NCBI RefSeq assembly: GCF_008801605.1
Contig: NZ_VZPJ01000002.1
Span: 434,001 to 498,000, forward strand
Length of the DNA: 64,000 nt
Origin: Pseudomonas brassicacearum subsp. brassicacearum
GTDB taxonomy: Bacteria > Pseudomonadota > Gammaproteobacteria > Pseudomonadales > Pseudomonadaceae
Reading direction: 5' to 3'
Below are positions 57,711-64,000 of this stretch, piece by piece. The notes beneath the pieces were generated by a model. That model saw nothing but the letters and a program-made list of their open reading frames with translations. It searched no databases and was not told the DNA's origin. Position 1 is the stretch's first letter, and each line of letters begins with the position of its first letter. A program made the position numbers and the translations under genes.

Positions 57711-58853
57711 ATGGCAGTTGCCTCCGGCGCCTATAAGAAAGCCCTCGAGGGCGACCAGACACCCAAGCAGGTGTTGGTCAAAATCGACCGGGTCACGAAG
57801 AAGTTCGACGAGACGATTGCCGTGGACGATGTGTCCCTGGAAATCAAGAAAGGCGAGATCTTCGCCTTGCTCGGCGGTTCGGGATCGGGCAAATCCACCT
57901 TGCTGCGCATGCTGGCCGGTTTCGAGCGGCCCACCGAAGGGCGGATTTACCTCGACGGTGTGGACATCACCGACATGCCGCCCTACGAGCGGCCGATCAA
58001 CATGATGTTCCAGTCCTACGCCTTGTTCCCCCACATGACCGTGGCGCAGAACATTGCCTTCGGCTTGCAGCAGGACAAGATCCCGAAAGCCGAGGTCGAT
58101 GCCCGCGTGGCTGAAATGCTCAAGCTGGTGCAGATGAGCCAGTACGCCAAGCGCAAGCCACACCAGCTCTCCGGCGGCCAGCGCCAGCGCGTGGCCCTGG
58201 CCCGTTCCCTGGCCAAGCGGCCGAAGCTGTTGTTGCTCGACGAGCCGATGGGGGCCCTGGACAAGAAGCTGCGCTCGCAAATGCAACTTGAGCTGGTGGA
58301 GATCATCGAGCGGGTTGGCGTGACTTGCGTCATGGTGACCCACGATCAGGAAGAGGCCATGACCATGGCCGAGCGCATCGCGATCATGCACCTGGGCTGG
58401 ATCGCCCAGATCGGCAGCCCGATCGACATCTACGAAACCCCGACCAGCCGGCTGGTCTGCGAGTTCATCGGCAACGTCAACATCTTCGAGACTGAAGTGG
58501 TGGACGACGCCGAAGGCCACGCGGTGCTGACCTGCAAGGACCTGGACCGCAACATCTACGTGGGCCACGGCATCAGCACCTCGGTGCAGGACAAGTCGGT
58601 GACCTACGCCATCCGCCCGGAAAAGCTGCTGGTCACCGCCGAACAACCGACCTGCGAGAACAACTGGTCCAGCGGCAAGGTCCATGACATCGCGTACCTG
58701 GGTGGCCACTCGGTGTTCTACGTCGAGTTGCCGAGCGGCAAGCTGGTGCAGTCCTTCGTCGCCAACGCCGAACGCCGCGGCCAGCGTCCGACTTGGGGCG
58801 ACCAGGTATTCGTCTGGTGGGAAGACGACAGCGGCGTGGTGCTTCGCTCATGA
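57711..58853 (+). CDS. spuF: Polyamine ABC transporter ATPase
   Basis: ATPase of 380 residues, PotG type. Walker A GGSGSGKST at 55-63, signature LSGGQRQRVALARSLA, Walker B LLLLDEPMGALD, and a C-terminal TOBE domain (about 290-375). It overlaps spuG by 4 bp. Confidence 0.95.
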   Translation: MAVASGAYKKALEGDQTPKQVLVKIDRVTKKFDETIAVDDVSLEIKKGEIFALLGGSGSGKSTLLRMLAGFERPTEGRIYLDGVDITDMPPYERPINMMFQSYALFPHMTVAQNIAFGLQQDKIPKAEVDARVAEMLKLVQMSQYAKRKPHQLSGGQRQRVALARSLAKRPKLLLLDEPMGALDKKLRSQMQLELVEIIERVGVTCVMVTHDQEEAMTMAERIAIMHLGWIAQIGSPIDIYETPTSRLVCEFIGNVNIFETEVVDDAEGHAVLTCKDLDRNIYVGHGISTSVQDKSVTYAIRPEKLLVTAEQPTCENNWSSGKVHDIAYLGGHSVFYVELPSGKLVQSFVANAERRGQRPTWGDQVFVWWEDDSGVVLRS

Positions 58854-59770
58854 ACCTGCGCAAACTCAAACGCCGACTCGATCGAATAACGCCCGGTGGC
58901 CGCCAACTGGTCATCGGGGTGCCCTTCATCTGGCTGTTCCTGTTCTTCATGTTGCCGTTCTTCATTGTCCTGAAGATCAGCTTCGCCGAAGCCGACGTGG
59001 CCATCCCGCCGTACACCGAGATCTACAGCTACGTCGACCAGAAGCTGCAGGTGCTGCTCAACCTCGCCAACTACGCGATGCTGAGCGAGGACGAGCTGTA
59101 CATTGCCGCCTACCTTGGCTCGCTGAAGATGGCGCTGATCAGCACCGTCTTGTGCCTGCTGATCGGTTATCCGATGGCCTATGGCATCGCCAATGCCCGC
59201 AAAGAGATGCAGACAGTGCTGGTGCTGCTGATCATGATGCCGACCTGGACCGCGATCCTGATCCGCGTCTACGCGTGGATGGGCATCCTCAGCAACAACG
59301 GTTTGCTCAACGGTTTTTTGCTGAGCATGGGTTGGATCAGCGAACCGCTGCAAATCCTCAACACCAACCTGGCGGTCTATATCGGGGTCGTCTACTCCTA
59401 TCTGCCGTTCATGATCCTGCCGTTGTACGCCAACCTGGTGAAGCATGACCCCAGCCTGTTGGAAGCCGCGTCGGACCTGGGTTCGAGCACCTTCAACAGC
59501 TTCTGGAAAATCACCGTGCCGCTGTCCAAGAACGGCATCGTCGCCGGTTGCATGCTGGTGTTCATCCCCGTGGTGGGTGAGTTCGTGATCCCGGAACTGC
59601 TGGGCGGCCCCGAAACCCTGATGATCGGCAAAGTGCTGTGGCAGGAATTCTTCAACAACCGTGACTGGCCGGTGGCATCCGCCCTGGCGGTGGTGATGCT
59701 GGCGATCCTGATCGTGCCCATCATCCTGTTCAACCGCAGTCAGGCCAAAGAAATGGAGGGCAAGGAATGA
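58850..59770 (+). CDS. spuG: Polyamine ABC transporter permease SpuG
   Basis: Inner-membrane permease of 306 residues, PotH type, with about six helices and the EAA loop LEAASDLGSSTFNSFWKITVP at about 205. Start at 58850 overlaps the spuF stop; the stop overlaps spuH by 4 bp. Confidence 0.95.
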   Translation: MNLRKLKRRLDRITPGGRQLVIGVPFIWLFLFFMLPFFIVLKISFAEADVAIPPYTEIYSYVDQKLQVLLNLANYAMLSEDELYIAAYLGSLKMALISTVLCLLIGYPMAYGIANARKEMQTVLVLLIMMPTWTAILIRVYAWMGILSNNGLLNGFLLSMGWISEPLQILNTNLAVYIGVVYSYLPFMILPLYANLVKHDPSLLEAASDLGSSTFNSFWKITVPLSKNGIVAGCMLVFIPVVGEFVIPELLGGPETLMIGKVLWQEFFNNRDWPVASALAVVMLAILIVPIILFNRSQAKEMEGKE

Positions 59771-60654
59771 AGCGCTTCAGTTTTTCAAGCCTGATGCTGG
59801 TGCTGGGTTTGCTGTTCATCTACGCACCGATGCTGATTCTGGTGATCTACTCGTTCAACGCCTCGAAGCTGGTGACGGTGTGGGGCGGTTGGTCGATCAA
59901 GTGGTACGTCGGCCTGCTGGACAACAGCCAGCTGATGGGTTCGGTGTTGCGCTCGCTGGAAATCGCCTGCTACACGGCGATTGCCGCGGTGGCCCTGGGT
60001 ACGCTGGCGGCTTTCGTGCTGACTCGCATCACCCACTTCAAGGGCCGCACGCTGTTCGGCGGCCTGGTCACCGCGCCGTTGGTGATGCCGGAAGTCATCA
60101 CTGGCCTGTCGCTGTTGCTGCTGTTCGTGGCCATGGCCCAGATGATTGGCTGGCCTCAGGAGCGTGGCATCGTCACGATCTGGATCGCCCACACCACGTT
60201 CTGCGCGGCCTATGTGGCGGTGGTGGTCTCGGCGCGCTTGCGTGAGCTGGACCTGTCCATCGAAGAAGCGGCGATGGACCTCGGTGCGCGGCCTTGGAAG
60301 GTGTTCTTTTTGATCACCATCCCGATGATCGCACCGTCACTGGCGGCGGGGGGAATGATGTCGTTCGCGCTGTCCCTGGATGACCTGGTACTGGCGAGCT
60401 TCGTCTCCGGCCCTGGCTCGACGACCTTGCCGATGGAAGTGTTCTCGGCGGTACGCCTGGGGGTAAAACCGGAAATCAACGCCGTGGCGAGCCTGATCCT
60501 GCTGGCGGTGTCGCTGGTGACTTTCCTGGTCTGGTACTTCAGCCGCCGCGCCGAAGAAAGCCGTAAGCGGGCGATCCAGCAAGCGATCGAAGAAAGCGCC
60601 GCCGACTCCTGGAAACAACCGGAAGTACGCAGGGCAGAGACCGCACCGGTCTAA
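59767..60654 (+). CDS. spuH: Polyamine ABC transporter permease SpuH
   Basis: Inner-membrane permease of 295 residues, PotI type, partner of SpuG. Six helices and the EAA loop IEEAAMDLGARPWKVFFLIT at about 161. Its C-terminus has a longer charged tail (SRRAEESRKRAIQQAIEESA). Last gene of the spu operon, followed by three REP copies. Confidence 0.95.
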   Translation: MKRFSFSSLMLVLGLLFIYAPMLILVIYSFNASKLVTVWGGWSIKWYVGLLDNSQLMGSVLRSLEIACYTAIAAVALGTLAAFVLTRITHFKGRTLFGGLVTAPLVMPEVITGLSLLLLFVAMAQMIGWPQERGIVTIWIAHTTFCAAYVAVVVSARLRELDLSIEEAAMDLGARPWKVFFLITIPMIAPSLAAGGMMSFALSLDDLVLASFVSGPGSTTLPMEVFSAVRLGVKPEINAVASLILLAVSLVTFLVWYFSRRAEESRKRAIQQAIEESAADSWKQPEVRRAETAPV

Positions 60655-60657
60655 ACC

Positions 60658-60816
60658 TGTGGGAGCGGGCTTGCTCGCGAAAGCGGTGTGGCAGTCAATG
60701 AAAGTGTTGAATGTCAGGCCGCCATCGCGAGCAAGCTTGGCTCCCACAGGGTTTTTGGGTTGCCTATAAATCCGCGGCCAAACGCAGATCCAATGTGGGA
60801 GCGGGCTTGCTCGCGA
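60658..60816. repeat. Three REP copies
   Basis: Copies at 60658-60680, 60723-60749 (reverse) and 60795-60816 of the GTGGGAGCGGGCTTGCTCGC type between spuH and the convergent AhpD-like gene; an inverted pair plus one. Confidence 0.87.
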
Positions 60817-60840
60817 AAGCGGTGGGCAGGTATTGGCCCT

Positions 60841-61182
60841 TCACTTCTTCAACGCGTCATGGGCCTCCAGCGCGCGCAGGGAGTAGATGTAGGCCGCGCC
60901 CGCGTTCAGGGACACCGCGGTGGCGAGGGTGGCGGCGATTTCTTCGCGGGTGGCGCCGGCCTTGATGGCGGCGTCGGTGTGTACGCCGATGCAACCGTCA
61001 CAGCGCGTGGTGATGGCGACGGCGATGGAGATCAGCTCACGGGTCTTGGCGTCGAGCACGTCGTTTTCAGCCGCGGCTTCGTCCAGGGCCATGTAGGCCT
61101 TGACCATCTTCGGATTGCTTTTGCCCAGGGCGCCAAAGGCGCTCTTGATGGTAGGCAGCAGCTCGGACCAGTTATTGAACAT
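60841..61182 (-). CDS. Carboxymuconolactone decarboxylase (AhpD-like) protein
   Basis: Small alpha-helical AhpD-fold protein of 113 residues. The redox motif TTRCDGCIGVHTDAAIKAG contains CxxC and the following His typical of AhpD-like enzymes (thiol peroxidase or reductase function). Start at 61182 has AGGAG; a longer frame to 61248 is not needed. Function in this genome unknown. Confidence 0.88.
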   Translation of the reverse strand: MFNNWSELLPTIKSAFGALGKSNPKMVKAYMALDEAAAENDVLDAKTRELISIAVAITTRCDGCIGVHTDAAIKAGATREEIAATLATAVSLNAGAAYIYSLRALEAHDALKK

Positions 61183-61284
61183 AGCGTTGACTCCTAGTGG
61201 GAAAGGCGGGATTGCGCCCTTGTAGTCTTGACCATCAATGACGATCAAGCCCGGGTGGCGATGAAAAAGACTTGCGCGCCCGCT

Positions 61285-63690
61285 TCAGGGCGCCCGTGCC
61301 GGCAACAGTTTCAAGGTGCCATGGGTATTGGCCGTCACTTCTTCCTCGGCCAGGTGCGCCTGGTGATATAGCCCTTCTATGTACGCCTCGGCCTGGTCCT
61401 CGTAATGCTTGTCGAACGGCACGCCGCTCTGGCCGACGGGGTTGATGGTGACGCTGTGGGTCGGGTCGGCGAAGTCGATGATGCGCCGCGTCGAAGGCCC
61501 GTAGGTCACCGGCCAGGGCGCCGGACCGATTTTGGCGGAGAGGTTGTTGGGCACCTCGTGGGTACCCGGTGCGGCGAACGGGCCGACGTTGAAGATCCGG
61601 TCCAGCGGCTTTTGCAGGCCCAGCGGGTGGCCGTGGGTCAGGGTGTGGGCCTTGCCCCATTGCCATTGCGTGGCATCGTCGCCGAAGGTGACCTTCAGGT
61701 GCGCCAGGCTCTTGTCCCAGGCCTTTTTCACGGTATCGGCACGGGTCTCCGTGCCAAGGGTTGTGCGGTCATCCCACCACGGTGAATCCTTTGAAGCCGC
61801 CAGGCGTGGAAGGGCTGCGTCGATCACCCGGGTCGACAGCGCGGTTTCGAAGAGGCCATCGCCCAGTTCATCGTGCAGGGCCGCGTCGGCCAGATTGAAC
61901 AGGAACTGGTTGAACAGCGTGGCACTGGTGGAGTCCAGGGGGTAATCGCCCGGCCATTGAGCCAGTTGTTCCACCCATTTTTGTTCCTGTGGGTCGCTGA
62001 CCACTTCACGCAGCACCGGCAGCAAAGGCGCGAGCAGGCGAGGGCCGTAGGCGGTGGTGGTGCCCAGTTGCAGTTTCTGGGTGGTTTCGATGTCCCACTT
62101 CGCCTGCTTGTCGCTGAGTTGGTGGTTGAGTTGCTGGCCGCGGTCGGCGAGGTTGTAGTAACCCGGGATCTCGATGCCGCTGGCCGGCACCGGCTGGAAA
62201 TTGGCCGAGACGATGTAGCCCCGCGCCGGGTTCTCTTCCTGCGGGTTGCTGGTGAACGGATAGAAGCCTTCCTTTTCCGCCTCCGGGCTGCTGCCATCGA
62301 GAATAAAGCCGGACTTCACGCCGGCCGGCCGCTTGGGTAATTGCGCGGCGGCCCACCAGCCGATGTCCCCCTTGGCGTTGGCCCACACCACGTTCAGCCC
62401 CGGTGCGTGGATCTTGGCCGAAGCGCCACGGGCCTTGGCGAGGGTGTCGGCGCGGTTGAGCTGGTAAAAAGCCTCGAGGATCGGGTTGCGGCTTTCCAGG
62501 AATCCCCACCACATGGCGACCGGGGTCTTGCCGGCATTCGCACCGAGGGCGTCGTTGACGATCGGACCGTGGGGCGACTGGCGCAGCACCAGCGTCACTG
62601 GCGCCTGGCCCTTGACCGCGATCTGCTGTTCGCTGCGGGTCATGTCCACCCATTTGTCGCGATACCAGACCTGTTCGGGATTGTCCGGGTTGACCTTCTC
62701 GGCGATCAGGTCCAGGTCGTCGTTCTGGAACATGGTGATGCTCCAGCCAAAATCCCGGTTCATGCCCAGCGTCGCGAAGGGCAGCAGCGCCTGGTACTGC
62801 CCGTAGAGTTCGAACCCCGGGGCCGACAAGTGCGCCTCGTACCACACCGAAGGTGTGGAAAAACGGATGTGCGGGTCACCCGCCAGCAACGGCTTGCCGC
62901 TGTGGGTGCGGTTGCCGGAAACCGCCCAGGCATTGCTGCCCTCGAACTGCGGCAGGCCGTTATCAGCCAGGGCCTGCTCGCTCAGGCGGGCCAGGGCATT
63001 GAGGTCTTTCCAGTCGGCGGCCGCCAGCGGCAGGCCGCCCTTGCGACCTTCGGCCAGCACGCCCTGAGGCTGCCAGTCGAGGTCGAAAATGTTCAGGTAG
63101 TTGGCACCCAGCACATCGCGCACGTAGGTCAGCAGGGGTTCGGTGCGAAAGGCCGCGGCGAAGCTGTAGGCCATGTAGCCGGTAATGCTCACGGTGTCTT
63201 CGGCGGTGAAGGGGCGCTTGGGAATGCCTAGCACATCGAATTCCACGGGCCGGGTGTGGCTGTCCTGATAGGCGTTGATGCCGTCCAGGTAGGCTTGCAT
63301 GGCGATCCAGGCCGGGGATTGTGGGTCCTGCTCGGTCACATAGGCCGCGGCACGCTCGCGGATGCGCAGGCTGCGCATCAGCTTGTCGGTGTCGAGCAGT
63401 TTCGGCCCCAGCACCTCGGCCAGCTCACCACGGGCGAGGCGGCGCATGATCTCCATCTGGAATAGCCGATCCTGGGCATGGACATAACCGAGGGCGCGGT
63501 ACAGGTCGGTTTCGTTCTCGGCACGGATATGCGGCACACCGCGTTCGTCGTAGCGCACCGTCACCGAGCCATGCAGCCCTTGCAGCTGCACCGTGCCCTG
63601 GCGGGTGGGCTGCTTGCTGTAGAGGTAGCCGCCCGCGACGATGATCGCGGTGACGATCAATGACAGGAAGGCGATGAGGGTGCGTTTCAT
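61285..63690 (-). CDS. hacB: Ntn-hydrolase, penicillin acylase family (AHL acylase HacB-like)
   Basis: Periplasmic acylase precursor of 801 residues. An N-terminal hydrophobic segment (LIAFLSLIVTAIIVAGGYLY) serves as signal or anchor. The autoproteolysis site is G-SNAW at 251-255 with nucleophile Ser 252, which splits alpha and beta chains; GNRTHSGKPLLAGDPH follows. In P. aeruginosa the gene after spuH (PA0305, hacB) encodes an acyl-homoserine lactone acylase; the position and family match, so it may degrade quorum signals. The true substrate is unknown. Two convergent neighbours: none overlap. Confidence 0.85.
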   Translation of the reverse strand: MKRTLIAFLSLIVTAIIVAGGYLYSKQPTRQGTVQLQGLHGSVTVRYDERGVPHIRAENETDLYRALGYVHAQDRLFQMEIMRRLARGELAEVLGPKLLDTDKLMRSLRIRERAAAYVTEQDPQSPAWIAMQAYLDGINAYQDSHTRPVEFDVLGIPKRPFTAEDTVSITGYMAYSFAAAFRTEPLLTYVRDVLGANYLNIFDLDWQPQGVLAEGRKGGLPLAAADWKDLNALARLSEQALADNGLPQFEGSNAWAVSGNRTHSGKPLLAGDPHIRFSTPSVWYEAHLSAPGFELYGQYQALLPFATLGMNRDFGWSITMFQNDDLDLIAEKVNPDNPEQVWYRDKWVDMTRSEQQIAVKGQAPVTLVLRQSPHGPIVNDALGANAGKTPVAMWWGFLESRNPILEAFYQLNRADTLAKARGASAKIHAPGLNVVWANAKGDIGWWAAAQLPKRPAGVKSGFILDGSSPEAEKEGFYPFTSNPQEENPARGYIVSANFQPVPASGIEIPGYYNLADRGQQLNHQLSDKQAKWDIETTQKLQLGTTTAYGPRLLAPLLPVLREVVSDPQEQKWVEQLAQWPGDYPLDSTSATLFNQFLFNLADAALHDELGDGLFETALSTRVIDAALPRLAASKDSPWWDDRTTLGTETRADTVKKAWDKSLAHLKVTFGDDATQWQWGKAHTLTHGHPLGLQKPLDRIFNVGPFAAPGTHEVPNNLSAKIGPAPWPVTYGPSTRRIIDFADPTHSVTINPVGQSGVPFDKHYEDQAEAYIEGLYHQAHLAEEEVTANTHGTLKLLPARAP

Positions 63691-64000
63691 GGTGATTCCT
63701 TATTCTGGTGACAGCGGCTCCATGGTCCCGCTGTTGATTCCCTGTTTAGCATATGGCTGCTTCCCGGTGCATCGTCCGTCGGAGGGATTTTCTCCAAGTC
63801 GCTTCGCGGGCGGGAGTATAGGCGGTGGACGATCTCGGGCAGTGGCTGGGCTTTGGAGGCCGGCGCCTTGAATCGGAAGGCTATCGTCGATCGGCACGGC
63901 AATCACGTCGGCCGTCGTCGAAGCGCAAAGGGATATGAGTCGGCGTGTGTCGCGAGGGCCGGCCACAGGAGGTTCCTGCGACCGGCGTAGGAGGGCGTTT
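63691..64000. other. 310-bp region at the window edge, no supported gene
   Basis: Upstream region of the acylase gene. It has weak open frames only on the minus strand (63700-63966), with no known-looking protein and no good ribosome site. I see no REP copy or terminator here. It may include a promoter for the acylase. Confidence 0.5.

Noticed and set aside
63700..63966. Minus-strand frame of 88 residues near the window end
   Set aside because: No ribosome site, no recognisable pattern and overlapping shadows in other frames.

Overview
The window is a chromosomal segment of a Pseudomonas of the fluorescens group. Three things show this: high GC, many pseudomonad REP palindromes of the types GTGGGAGCGAGCTTGCTCGCGA and GTGGGAGCAAGGCTTGCCCGCGA, and a gene order that I recall from P. 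aeruginosa for three separate blocks (trxA-rho-ubiD to argE-argA; lsfA-ssuEADCBF; spuI/spuABCDEFGH-hacB). Nothing looks like a prophage, plasmid, CRISPR locus or intact insertion sequence. I see no tRNA or rRNA.

Layout. 1-4040: a polar amino-acid-type ABC importer (binding protein, two permeases, ATPase, minus strand), divergent from a FadR/GntR regulator with a good operator in between. 4041-10601: trxA, rho, a membrane acyltransferase with a fused SGNH domain, and ubiD overlapping a 2Fe-2S flavin-type reductase. 10602-20422: chaC-type cyclotransferase, glpT, an MDR quinone reductase, a FliL-like protein, a yhiI-rbbA-yhhJ type exporter, an EVE protein and a 48-residue membrane peptide. 20423-26424: the classic cell-division/ubiquinone block ygfA, 6S RNA, zapA, a ZapB-like coiled coil, ygfB, pepP, ubiH and ubiI. 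26425-31052: ferric iron uptake (Fur box, binding protein, fused permease) and gcvT-gcvH. 31053-40225: DUF2388 protein, NfeD plus slipin, an orphan GspE/PilB ATPase, an ACT-like protein opposite an Lrp regulator, CYTH-CHAD, argE and argA. 40226-42898: an OprD-type porin and an orphan MNT nucleotidyltransferase sitting between two copies of one terminator. 42899-48503: lsfA peroxiredoxin and the complete ssuEADCBF sulfonate operon. 48504-49833: a repeat element, a TetR regulator and a 46-bp tandem array wedged inside a REP pair. 49834-60654: the spu polyamine cluster. 60655-63690: a REP triplet, an AhpD-like protein and an AHL-acylase-type Ntn hydrolase. 63691-64000 holds no gene I can support.

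How the genes work together. The spu cluster is a full route for polyamine import (SpuDEFGH) and gamma-glutamylation, transamination and hydrolysis (SpuI, SpuB, SpuC, SpuA). The ssu operon imports alkanesulfonates and desulfonates them with FMNH2, with LsfA alongside as a thiol peroxidase. UbiD, UbiH and UbiI belong to ubiquinone synthesis.

The least explained parts are non-coding. They are the tandem array in a split REPIN (49377-49747), the duplicated terminator around the MNT gene (42035-42682), the hairpin leader of gcvT, a possible Arg-Arg leader peptide before argA, phased A/T tracts in the spuI-spuA divergent region and alternative hairpins in the spuC-spuD-spuE gaps. No wholly new multi-gene system is evident. 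All homology statements come from reading the sequence and remembered families, not from database searches.
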